Assembly: GCA_964570205.1 (NCBI GenBank)
Contig: CAZMXI010000143.1
Span: 1-13,005, forward strand
Reading direction: 5' to 3'
DNA: 13,005 nucleotides
From: CAZMXI01 sp964570205
GTDB lineage: Bacteria > Planctomycetota > Phycisphaerae > Tepidisphaerales > Tepidisphaeraceae
The notes below the pieces were generated by a model, which had not been told where the DNA came from, did not search any database, and was given only the letters and a program-made list of their open reading frames with translations. Made by a program: the position numbers and the translations under genes. Below, one piece after another: positions 7,467-13,005 of the stretch (its first letter is position 1; each line of letters opens with the position of its first letter).

Positions 7467-8462
7467 ATGAACCGTTTGACGCGGGTCTCAGCGATGTTGT
7501 TCGTTGCTCTGGCAGGGTTTCTGACAGGTGCCGCAGGGCCAGCGCCGGGAGGTTATGACCCACTGGCCATGAAAGAGCAGGTACTCACCCCGCCGATTGA
7601 TGTGACGGTCAGCGATATTGCGCGCCAGCGCGACATTCCCCTGCGCCTTTACCTTCCGGATGAGAAGTCGCCGCGGCCGGTGATCCTGTTCAGCCACGGC
7701 CTGGGGGGCTCGCGCGAGGGGTACGCGTATCTTGGGCGGCACTGGGCCGCCCGCGGTTACGTCGTCGTTTGCCTGCAACATCCAGGGAGCGACGACTCGG
7801 TCTGGAGGGATGCCCCGCCTCTCCAGCGGCTCAATGCGATGCGTCAGGCCGCCAGTGTTCAGAACACGCTTCTGCGCTTCGGGGATGTGCCGGCCGTCAT
7901 TGACGAGTTAGAGCGGTGGAACAAGCTGGCCGACCACGCCCTGGCCGGGCGGCTGGACCTGTCGCACATCGGCATGTGCGGGCACTCATTCGGCGCGGTC
8001 ACTACGCAGGGGGTGAGCGGGCAGCGTTTTGCGGCGGGCCTCTCGTTCACCGATAAGCGCATCAAGGCCGCTATCGCCCTGAGCCCCAGCGCCGCCCGCC
8101 GCGGCGATGCCAAGCAGGCATTCGGCCAGGTGGCGATTCCCTGGATGCTTATGACGGGGACCCTCGACACATCGATCATCGGCGAGGCGAATGTCGAGTC
8201 ACGGCTGACCGTCTTTCCGGCGTTGCCGGCGGGGAACAAATACGAACTGGTCCTGGACAAGGCAGAGCATTCTGCTTTCAGCGACAGGGCACTGCCGGGC
8301 GACCGCGAGAAGCGTAACGCCAACCACCACCGCGCCATCCTCGGCCTCGGCACGGCGTTCTGGGATGCGTTTTTGCGCGAAGATGCCGCCGCCAGCGAAT
8401 GGCTCAACGGAGACGGCCCGCGCGGCATCCTGGAAAAAGGCGACCGGTGGCAAAGGAAGTGA
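7467..8462 (+). CDS. Secreted alpha/beta hydrolase (PAF-acetylhydrolase/dienelactone-hydrolase-like)
   Basis: A protein of 331 residues with an N-terminal signal-like helix (residues 6-24, then AAGPAPGG). The hydrolase fold is clear. FSHGLGGSREG (75-85) gives the oxyanion region, GMCGHSFGA (169-177) the nucleophile elbow with Ser174, TGTLDTS (230-236) the acid Asp234, and KAEHSAF (265-271) the catalytic His268. The overall plan is like bacterial PAF acetylhydrolase-type esterases, but the substrate is unknown. GAGAGG five bases before the ATG at 7467 supports the start. The codons favour C-ending forms (GCC, ATC, CTC) far more than the G-ending forms of the preceding cobA-hemD, which suggests a different history. 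Confidence 0.9.
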   Translation: MNRLTRVSAMLFVALAGFLTGAAGPAPGGYDPLAMKEQVLTPPIDVTVSDIARQRDIPLRLYLPDEKSPRPVILFSHGLGGSREGYAYLGRHWAARGYVVVCLQHPGSDDSVWRDAPPLQRLNAMRQAASVQNTLLRFGDVPAVIDELERWNKLADHALAGRLDLSHIGMCGHSFGAVTTQGVSGQRFAAGLSFTDKRIKAAIALSPSAARRGDAKQAFGQVAIPWMLMTGTLDTSIIGEANVESRLTVFPALPAGNKYELVLDKAEHSAFSDRALPGDREKRNANHHRAILGLGTAFWDAFLREDAAASEWLNGDGPRGILEKGDRWQRK

Positions 8463-8539
8463 CCAGGCCTCCAGATCGCCGACAGCCGACAGGCCAATAT
8501 GCGTGTGCTCTTCCGTCAGCGCTGATACGATGGCCGGCG

Positions 8540-9067
8540 ATGCGGCGATGCGTTTTCGCACTCCTCTCGGCCGTCTCTGCCCTGATCTGCATCGGCGTGA
8601 TGTCGCTGTGGATACGAAGCTACGTCGTTGAGGACCACATCTCGTTCGATGAGGGAAATCACGGGAGTAGGCTGGTTGTCTTCTGTTCGTCACGAGGTCG
8701 AACGTGGATGGCCTTCGGCACTCTGTGGAGCGGGGAGCTTCGCAGAAAGGGCTGGTCTATTCGCTGTTCGGACCCCGAGCCTCTGGTCATCTGGAATGAC
8801 GATCAGCCCCTCTGGAAATGGTGCGGCATCGGTGGCGGCCGGGCAGCCAGCGCGGTCTTCGATTCCTATGAGATCGCCGTGCCCCATTGGCTGATCGTCC
8901 TGCCGACCGCGATACCACCGTGCTTGTGGATGCACCGCCGCGCACGGATCCAGCGCAGAAGGCGCTTGGGGCTGTGCCTATCGTGCGGCTATGACCTCCG
9001 CGCAAGCAGTGATCGATGCACAGAATGCGGAAGGGCATTCGCCGGGGCTCCCCGGCCGCAGGCATAG
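8540..9067 (+). CDS. Small membrane protein with C-terminal Cys4 zinc ribbon (planctomycete-type, function unknown)
   Basis: A protein of 175 residues. It has a membrane helix at 5-25, an extracytoplasmic stretch of about 85 residues rich in Trp, a second membrane segment at 115-131 (PHWLIVLPTAIPP), an Arg-rich cytoplasmic stretch (RRARIQRRRR) and a zinc ribbon with Cys146, Cys149, Cys160 and Cys163 (CLSCGYDLR...CTECG). This architecture is a recurrent family in Planctomycetes, especially Phycisphaerae, to my knowledge without an assigned function. The open frame extends to 8399 over the end of the hydrolase gene, but the ATG at 8540 begins the recognisable 'MRR..F..LS' start. No strong ribosome site is visible. 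The gene ends 19 bases from the convergent BSP-like gene. Confidence 0.78.
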   Translation: MRRCVFALLSAVSALICIGVMSLWIRSYVVEDHISFDEGNHGSRLVVFCSSRGRTWMAFGTLWSGELRRKGWSIRCSDPEPLVIWNDDQPLWKWCGIGGGRAASAVFDSYEIAVPHWLIVLPTAIPPCLWMHRRARIQRRRRLGLCLSCGYDLRASSDRCTECGRAFAGAPRPQA

Positions 9068-9086
9068 CGATGCGATCCGGCGCGGA

Positions 9087-9776
9087 TTACTTCTTCTTCA
9101 GAGTTTCGATGTACTCGGCCCAGAGCTCATCGACGGTCTTGCCGGTGAATTCCTTCCAGAGCTCGGGCGAGTAGCGGCCCTGGCGCATGGCAGCGTTGAA
9201 GCGGACGGCGATCTCGTGGTTGTGGTGGGTGGCGACGTATTCGAGGAATGCGGCGGTGGTCTGATAGCTGTCGGTGTACTTGGCGCGGGCGGGATTGGGG
9301 CGCGGGCGCTTGTTGACGGGCTCGTACTTGAACCAGCGGAGGTAGTCGGTCAGGCCTTCGACCAGCCAGCCGGGATTGCCGCGGCCGCGGTACTGCTGGA
9401 TGACGTGGATGGTTTCATGAATGATGGCGCCGCGGTCATCCGGGTGTGCCTTGAACCAGGCGGCAGATCCGACGATGCGCGTGCCGGAGCAGTAGGCCAC
9501 ACCCTGCATGTTCTTGAACGTGATGCTGAACTGGCGCGGGGCGCTGAAGCCGTCGCTGGCGAGAAGCTCGACGAAGATCGGGTACCACTTGTCGATCTCG
9601 GGGCGGAGGGTCTCGGCCCATTCCTTGAGCTCGGGGGTTTCGGTCGTGTCGATGGTGTATTCGAACTGGAAGGTGCGCGATGAGGGCCGGGTGCTTGGGC
9701 CTCGTTCAGCAGCGCTGGCGTGGGCGAGGCATAGTGTCAGGGTGAACAAGATCGCAACGATGGTTTTCCGGGTCAT
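9087..9776 (-). CDS. Secreted metallopeptidase-like protein of the plant basic secretory protein (BSP) family
   Basis: A protein of 229 residues with a clear signal peptide (MTRKTIVAILFTLTLCLAHA, probable cleavage after SAA near 23). The mature part carries HETIH (120-124), a HExxH zinc motif, followed by GNPGWLVEGLTDYLRW (133-148), the 'P.WL.EG.aDY.R' pattern of the BSP family (PF04450), which supplies further metal ligands. Such proteins are putative extracytoplasmic zinc peptidases. The open frame begins at 9824, but the ATG at 9776 starts the signal peptide and has AAAGGA eight bases upstream. It lies 81 bases after dciA on the same strand, so co-transcription is possible but not clear. 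Confidence 0.88.
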   Translation of the reverse strand: MTRKTIVAILFTLTLCLAHASAAERGPSTRPSSRTFQFEYTIDTTETPELKEWAETLRPEIDKWYPIFVELLASDGFSAPRQFSITFKNMQGVAYCSGTRIVGSAAWFKAHPDDRGAIIHETIHVIQQYRGRGNPGWLVEGLTDYLRWFKYEPVNKRPRPNPARAKYTDSYQTTAAFLEYVATHHNHEIAVRFNAAMRQGRYSPELWKEFTGKTVDELWAEYIETLKKK

Positions 9777-9857
9777 CGGGCATGTCCTTTCGCTGAGCCG
9801 CCGCACAAGCGCGGGCCGAATCATAACGCCGCCGTGGGGGAGATATTACCGTGAAAC

Positions 9858-10262
9858 TCAGCCAAAGCGAAGCTTTCGGTCGGCGGGGGATTCGCCGGAG
9901 TACCATCGGCCGGGCTTGAGGGCGATTTTCCGGAGGCCGGTCTTGGCGCAGGCGAGGGTGATCTGCTTTTCCAGGCCGGCCAGGAGGAGCTGCTTGAGGT
10001 CGTAGAGGTGGGAGGAGCTATCGACGATAACGCTTAGGGTGCCCCGGGAGAGGCCTTCCAGGGCGCAGTGCTCGGCGAGGATGGGCGGGACGAGCTTCTG
10101 CCAGGCGTCGGCAATATGTGCGAGCCTGGTTTGCCGTTTGGCGACGGACTGCTTGAAGAAGCTGACCATGTCGGGGCCGAGAAGGGAACCGACATTCGAT
10201 GGCGTGCGCTTGACGCGATCGAGTCGTTTGAGCTCGGCTTCGTCGCGGCGGTCGTCGGGCAT
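9858..10262 (-). CDS. dciA: DciA (DUF721) replicative helicase loader
   Basis: A protein of 134 residues with the DUF721 core. AWQKLVPPILAEHCALEGL (53-71) and RGTLSVIVDSSSHLYDLK (73-90) correspond to the 'W..vvG..la.ht....l..g.L.v.v.ss....L' pattern of this KH-like domain. The N-terminal 40 residues are basic and probably flexible. DciA interacts with DnaB and is thought to be the ancestral helicase loader in bacteria lacking DnaC or DnaI. The gene starts seven bases after the dnaN stop, which strongly supports its replication role and an operon with dnaN. The ribosome site is weak, so translation may depend on coupling to dnaN. Confidence 0.85.
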   Translation of the reverse strand: MPDDRRDEAELKRLDRVKRTPSNVGSLLGPDMVSFFKQSVAKRQTRLAHIADAWQKLVPPILAEHCALEGLSRGTLSVIVDSSSHLYDLKQLLLAGLEKQITLACAKTGLRKIALKPGRWYSGESPADRKLRFG

Positions 10263-10269
10263 GGCTCGG

Positions 10270-11376
10270 CTATTGCAGGTTCACCGGCATGATGACGTAC
10301 AGGAAATCGGGGCCGCCCTTGATCAAGCCGGGGCGGTTGCCCGCAGTGAGCTCGAAGCTCACCTCGTCGCTGTTGACGACCTTAAGGCCTTCGATGAGGA
10401 ACGCCGGGTTAAAGCCAATTTCCAGGTCGGTTCCCTCGTATTTGCAGGGGAAGTTGATGGTTGCCTCACCGGCGCCGGGGGCCTGGCTGGAGAGGACGAG
10501 CCCTTTCTTTGAGAAGGCAAGGCGAACGCCCTTGGATTCCTCGGTCGTCAGCAAAGATGCTCGCTTGGTGGCGCTGAGCAGGTCGGCAGTCGAGGCGATC
10601 ATCTTCTTGTCGCAGTCCTTGGGAATGACGTCTTCATACGGCGGGAACTGGCCTTCAACGAGGTTGCTGGTCAGGGTTGCCGTGGGGGTATGAACGATAA
10701 TCTGGTTTTCGCCAATCTGGATGCCCACCGGTTCCTCCGGGTCCGTGATGAGCCGATCCACCAAGCTCAGGGCCTTCACCGGGATGATCGCCCGGCCGCC
10801 GTCCTTTTCCTTCGCATCGCCGCCTATCAGGTCTCCGCGGGCCTCGGCCAAACGCCGGCCATCGGTGGCAACAAGGCTGACGCGCTTGGCCTTGACGCTC
10901 AACAGGGCGCCGTTGAAGGCATAGCGGGTGCTTTCCTTTGCGGCAGCGAAGATCGTCTGGCTGATGAGCTGCTTGAGCTGACCACCGTTCATCTGAAGAT
11001 CGGCTTCGCCTTCCGCGCCGGGGATGGGCGGAAAGGCCTCCAGCGGCTGGGTGTATATTTTGAAGTGGGAATCCTGCCCCTTGATGTGAGCCATTTCGCC
11101 TTCGGATTCGATGGCCAGGGTATCGTCGATGCTCTCACGGACGATGTCGCGCAGGTTGTTGGCAGGAACGAGGATTTCGCCGGGATCGGAAACTTCAACC
11201 TGATTATCGCGATAGCGGATGGCCACTTCCAGGTCGGTGGCGCTGACGGTAAGTTGAGATCCCTCGGCCGAGAGTTTCACGCACTGGAGCACGGGCTTTG
11301 GCGTCCGTGCGGCGATCACGCTGCCGCACATGTTCAAAGCATCCAGAAGCGCTCCCCGATTGCAGATGATCTTCAT
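10270..11376 (-). CDS. dnaN: DNA polymerase III sliding clamp (beta subunit)
   Basis: A protein of 368 residues, almost the same length as the 366-residue E. coli clamp. It opens MKIICNRGALLDALNMCGSV and has family landmarks: KPVLQCVKLSAEG, LTVSATDLEVAIRY, ILVPANNLRDIVR, YAFNGALLSV, LVATDGRRLAEARG, EGQFPPYEDVIPKD and the C-terminal YVIMPVNLQ, the counterpart of the YVVMPMRL end that shapes the partner-binding pocket. It forms a ring dimer that tethers DNA polymerase III. GAAAGG lies nine bases before the ATG. A good promoter is visible at 11446-11474. dciA follows seven bases downstream. Confidence 0.97.
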   Translation of the reverse strand: MKIICNRGALLDALNMCGSVIAARTPKPVLQCVKLSAEGSQLTVSATDLEVAIRYRDNQVEVSDPGEILVPANNLRDIVRESIDDTLAIESEGEMAHIKGQDSHFKIYTQPLEAFPPIPGAEGEADLQMNGGQLKQLISQTIFAAAKESTRYAFNGALLSVKAKRVSLVATDGRRLAEARGDLIGGDAKEKDGGRAIIPVKALSLVDRLITDPEEPVGIQIGENQIIVHTPTATLTSNLVEGQFPPYEDVIPKDCDKKMIASTADLLSATKRASLLTTEESKGVRLAFSKKGLVLSSQAPGAGEATINFPCKYEGTDLEIGFNPAFLIEGLKVVNSDEVSFELTAGNRPGLIKGGPDFLYVIMPVNLQ

Positions 11377-11445
11377 GAGCCTGTGCCTTTCAGAGACTGG
11401 TCGTCACGGCCTTGGCCGGAATGGACACAAGGCCTCTGATCGGGC

Positions 11446-11474
11446 AGTGTAACGATGATCCTATTCTTTGTAAA
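11446..11474 (-). promoter_or_regulatory. Probable promoter of dnaN-dciA
   Basis: On the minus strand, TTTACA (11474-11469) and TACACT (11451-11446) are separated by exactly 17 bases. They match the sigma-70 type -35 at 5 of 6 positions and the -10 at 4 of 6. Transcription would begin near 11439, about 60 bases before the dnaN start, and directly beside the trio element. Confidence 0.55.
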
Positions 11475-11487
11475 AACAGATAGATCG

Positions 11488-11502
11488 TAGAAGTAGTAGT
11501 AA
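11488..11502 (+). promoter_or_regulatory. DnaA-trio-like repeat
   Basis: The + strand reads TAGAAGTAGTAGTAA. Read 3' to 5' this is five consecutive trios AAT-GAT-GAT-GAA-GAT, all fitting the 3'-[G/A]A[T/A]-5' rule for single-strand DnaA binding. A DnaA-box-like TGTGGAGAG lies 12 bases to the right, with a GC-rich gap (TTGGCGC), in the expected order and orientation. Confidence 0.6.
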
Positions 11503-11514
11503 TGATTGGCGCAT

Positions 11515-11523
11515 TGTGGAGAG
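11515..11523 (-). promoter_or_regulatory. Degenerate DnaA box beside the trio
   Basis: The minus strand reads CTCTCCACA, two mismatches from TTATCCACA. It has the same orientation as the perfect box at 11590 and is placed where the trio-proximal box is expected. Confidence 0.4.
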
Positions 11524-11589
11524 GCGAAGATGTCCGTTCATAAGATTATTAATAGAAAGGGATTGCAATCGATTTAGCTGGTTAAGTGA

Positions 11590-11598
11590 TGTGGATAA
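11590..11598 (-). promoter_or_regulatory. DnaA box (perfect consensus)
   Basis: The + strand TGTGGATAA is the exact complement of the consensus TTATCCACA. It lies in the A+T-richer stretch, 66 bases from the weaker box and pointing the same way. Confidence 0.7.
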
Positions 11599-11611
11599 GT
11601 TGTTGGAAGAG

Positions 11612-11685
11612 CTGTCGCGAGGTTTTATGCAGGGAGGCGGATAGAGACAGGGACACGGCCGATAACATGGGCCCCTGTCGCGAGG
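11612..11685. repeat. Eleven-base direct repeat CTGTCGCGAGG, two copies
   Basis: Exact copies lie at 11612-11622 and 11675-11685, 63 bases apart start to start, about six helical turns. The second copy sits in a small hairpin (CCCCT, six-base loop, AGGGG, 11672-11687). A partial inverted copy, GCGACAGG, is at 11708-11715. They may bind an origin or regulatory protein; this is inference. Confidence 0.55.
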
Positions 11686-11725
11686 GGGGAAATGGCGAGC
11701 CAGGCTGGCGACAGGTCTCGGCAGG

Positions 11726-11734
11726 TTGTCCACG
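11726..11734 (+). promoter_or_regulatory. Degenerate DnaA-box-like site
   Basis: TTGTCCACG differs from TTATCCACA at two positions and is one base from the TTGTCCACA form used in high-GC bacteria. It is opposite in orientation to the other two sites and lies just upstream of the HExxH gene. Confidence 0.35.
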
Positions 11735-11762
11735 GGATGTTCACGGGCACTGTTGATTGAGG

Positions 11763-12182
11763 ATGGAATATCGGACTTGCACATCTTGTGGCTGGATTCG
11801 GGCGCTGCGCTACCTGTGGGCGTTGCCCACGACGTTGCCGGGATTGGCGTTTACGTTGTTGGCCATATTGACTGGCGGGCGCGCGCGGGTTGTGGATGGG
11901 GTTCTGGAGATCCAGGGCGGATGGGTGCGGGTTCTCCTGAGGAGGATGAGTTTCCTGAAGGGAGGGGCGTCGGCGATGACGCTAGGGCATGTGGTGATGG
12001 CGCAGGACCAGACCTGCCTGGATTTGAGCCGGCGTCACGAGCGGGTGCATGTGAGGCAGTGCGAAATATGGGGCCCGTTGTTCATTCCGGCGTATCTGGC
12101 TGGCAGCATCTATGCGTGGCTGCGCGGGGGCGAGGCATATCGGGACAATCCGTTTGAGAAGCAGGCCTACAGGCGAGAGTGA
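11763..12182 (+). CDS. Small membrane protein with HExxH motif (zincin-like, uncharacterised)
   Basis: A protein of 139 residues. It begins with a CxxC (CTSC, 6-9), has a hydrophobic segment at about 18-37 (LRYLWALPTTLPGLAFTLLA), a beta-rich middle (ARVVDGVLEIQGGWVRVLL), then TLGHVVMAQDQ and RHERVHVRQCEIWGPLFIPAYLAGS, containing HERVH (92-96). A C-terminal YRDNPFEKQAY offers Glu132 as a possible third metal ligand. The HExxH, hydrophobic helix and downstream acid resemble a minimal zincin core, but I do not recognise a named peptidase family. The ATG at 11763 has TGAGG immediately against it; a TTG at 11757 in the same frame is possible. It is the first rightward gene beyond the candidate origin. 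Confidence 0.72.
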   Translation: MEYRTCTSCGWIRALRYLWALPTTLPGLAFTLLAILTGGRARVVDGVLEIQGGWVRVLLRRMSFLKGGASAMTLGHVVMAQDQTCLDLSRRHERVHVRQCEIWGPLFIPAYLAGSIYAWLRGGEAYRDNPFEKQAYRRE

Positions 12183-12258
12183 CACGTATTCGGAGCGAGG
12201 CTGAGGCCGGCCTGCCGGGCGCCTTGGGAGCGGGGGGCGGTATTTTTCTGCTTTTATA

Positions 12259-12288
12259 TTGAATCATGCGGAAATCGGGGCGTACACT
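12259..12288 (+). promoter_or_regulatory. Probable promoter of the CBS-domain gene
   Basis: TTGAAT (12259-12264) and TACACT (12283-12288) are 18 bases apart. The -10 is identical to that proposed for dnaN. Transcription would start about 45 bases before the ATG. Confidence 0.45.
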
Positions 12289-12341
12289 CATGTTGGGATC
12301 CATTCGCTGGTGACGATCATGGGTGGGAAAGGAGCAGGTTC

Positions 12342-12779
12342 ATGGCATGCGTGCGGGATATTCTGGCGAGCAAAGGTTCGCATGTTTTCGCCATTCACCC
12401 TTCGGCCAGCGTGCTGGAGGCGACGCGGGCGATGAACACGCATGGCGTGGGGGCGCTGGTGGTGATGGATGGGCATCGCGTCGTGGGAATTGTTACGGAG
12501 CGCGATGTGTTGAGGCGCGTGGTGGGCGAGGAGCTGTTGCCGGCCGCGGTGCGGGTGGAAACGATCATGACCCGGGATGTGGTTTGCTGCACGCAGGACA
12601 TCGCCATGGACGAAGTGAGCCGGATCATGCGCGACCGGCGAATCCGGCACCTGCCGGTGTGCAGTGACGAAGGCAGGATGGTGGGGATGATATCGATCGG
12701 CGACATCAATGCGTATCATGCTTCAGAGCAGGAGGCGCAGATTCACTTCCTGCATGAATACGTCTACGGGAGAGTGTGA
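12342..12779 (+). CDS. Protein with a pair of CBS domains
   Basis: A protein of 145 residues made only of two CBS repeats, about 7-63 and 75-127. Each ends with the nucleotide-contact pattern G-x-x-[ST]-x-x-D: GIVTERD (49-55) and GMISIGD (115-121). The pair would fold as a Bateman module that senses adenine nucleotides (AMP, ATP or similar) and usually dimerises. No catalytic or DNA-binding domain is attached, so it presumably acts on a partner. AAAGGAG seven bases before the ATG fixes the start. The lipoprotein gene follows one base after its stop, so the two are co-transcribed. Confidence 0.92.
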   Translation: MACVRDILASKGSHVFAIHPSASVLEATRAMNTHGVGALVVMDGHRVVGIVTERDVLRRVVGEELLPAAVRVETIMTRDVVCCTQDIAMDEVSRIMRDRRIRHLPVCSDEGRMVGMISIGDINAYHASEQEAQIHFLHEYVYGRV

Positions 12780-12780
12780 G

Positions 12781-13005
12781 ATGAGATGGGTATTCGTGCT
12801 GATTGTGTCGAGCTTTGCGCTGACGGGTTGTGCGAAGTATGAGTTCGATCTTGTGGAGCCGCAGGAACTGGCGCGGCACATCGGTTCGGACAAGGACGAG
12901 ATCGCGGTCGTTGAGCGCCAGCCGATCGAGTATCGGATGCGATCGGTGGAGGTGTGCTGGTTCAGCCTGAACTGGAGAACGAGTGCGGGTGCCTTACGCA
13001 CTCGG
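12781..13005 (+). CDS. Lipoprotein, N-terminal part (cut by the window end)
   Basis: The ATG at 12781 follows the CBS gene stop by one base, with GGGAGAG six bases upstream. The frame is open to the window end (75 codons). The first residues form a lipoprotein signal, MRWVFVLIVSSFALTGCAKY, with lipobox LTGC and Cys17 as the lipidated residue. The mature start, YEFDLVEPQELARHIGSDKD, is acidic and has no recognised domain. The last 17 or so codons (Trp/Ser/Arg-rich, including a rare TTA) look less typical of the local coding style, so a frameshift near 12950 cannot be excluded. The function is unknown; the position suggests a cell-envelope role. Confidence 0.72.
   Translation, partial: MRWVFVLIVSSFALTGCAKYEFDLVEPQELARHIGSDKDEIAVVERQPIEYRMRSVEVCWFSLNWRTSAGALRTR

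Larger units (their letters stand above)
11377..11762. other. Candidate chromosomal replication origin (non-coding region between dnaN and the HExxH gene)
   Basis: A 386-base non-coding block separates two divergent transcription units. It holds an A+T-richer stretch (11455-11610) in otherwise GC-rich DNA, one perfect DnaA box, two degenerate boxes, a DnaA-trio and an 11-base direct repeat. In minus-strand order these run perfect box, A+T stretch, weak box, GC-rich spacer, trio, dnaN promoter; box, GC spacer and then trio is the order of the B. subtilis unwinding element. The genes beside it (dnaN, dciA) and the divergent gene directions also fit an origin. No dnaA gene lies in the window. 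Against it, G excess on the + strand does not switch cleanly here. Origin function is inferred. Confidence 0.6.

Noticed and set aside
6688..7563. A 291-codon minus-strand open frame opposite the HemD domain
   Set aside because: Composition is Arg/Leu/His/Pro-rich with no domain, and the opposite strand encodes an unmistakable HemD.
11530..11577. A 15-codon peptide frame preceded by GGAGAGG
   Set aside because: Too short to support. The purine-rich stretch overlaps the weak DnaA box, which is the simpler reading.
11461..11784. A 107-codon minus-strand open frame across the candidate origin
   Set aside because: The translation is Ser/Leu/Asn/Pro-rich without motif, and its codon composition follows the local A+T content. 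The DnaA box and trio explain the region better.
12211..12247. A possible intrinsic terminator after the HExxH gene
   Set aside because: Only short CCGG or CGCC/GGCG stems can be drawn before the T-rich TATTTTT, and the best stem is not next to the T run. It is too weak to call.

Overview
The window is GC-rich bacterial DNA, most likely from a planctomycete of the Phycisphaerae type. The best lineage clue is the small membrane protein at 8540-9067, which ends in a Cys4 zinc-ribbon tail (CLSCGYDLR...RCTECG) of a kind common in planctomycete proteins. The lipoprotein and HExxH protein at the right end, and the absence of any phage, transposon, CRISPR or tRNA signal, fit a chromosomal backbone. 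No rRNA, tRNA or insertion sequence was seen. The assignment to organism is an inference.

Layout. (1) 1-1711, + strand: the C-terminal part of an MBOAT (AlgI/DltB-like) membrane O-acyltransferase, overlapped by an SGNH-hydrolase-like membrane-anchored protein. This is the usual pair for O-acylation of an extracellular polysaccharide. (2) 1679-5246, - strand: a two-gene operon of an ArnT/PMT-like polytopic glycosyltransferase followed by a protein that joins a DUF354 GT-B-like domain to a lysylphosphatidylglycerol-synthase-type (UPF0104/AglD-like) membrane domain. Its end overlaps the SGNH gene tail to tail. (3) 5350-7413: a PilZ protein (-) divergent from a CobA-HemD fusion (+) that should make precorrin-2 from hydroxymethylbilane. 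(4) 7467-9067, + strand: a secreted alpha/beta hydrolase and the zinc-ribbon membrane protein, both with a codon flavour unlike their neighbours. (5) 9087-9776, - strand: a secreted plant-BSP-like zinc peptidase. (6) 9858-11376, - strand: dnaN and dciA (DUF721), the sliding clamp and the putative DnaB loader. (7) 11377-11762: a non-coding block with a perfect DnaA box, a box-GC spacer-DnaA-trio arrangement and short repeats, which I read as a candidate chromosomal origin. (8) 11763-13005, + strand: a small membrane HExxH protein, a two-CBS-domain protein and the start of a lipoprotein.

Working together. Regions 1 and 2 look like parts of a cell-surface glycan or glycolipid locus. Regions 6-8 resemble a replication-origin neighbourhood in which genes point away from the origin on both sides. 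One observation argues against simple origin placement: the + strand is G-rich over several minus-strand genes to the left. The two observations worth most follow-up are the candidate origin with a DnaA-trio next to dnaN but not next to dnaA, and the DUF354-membrane-domain fusion.
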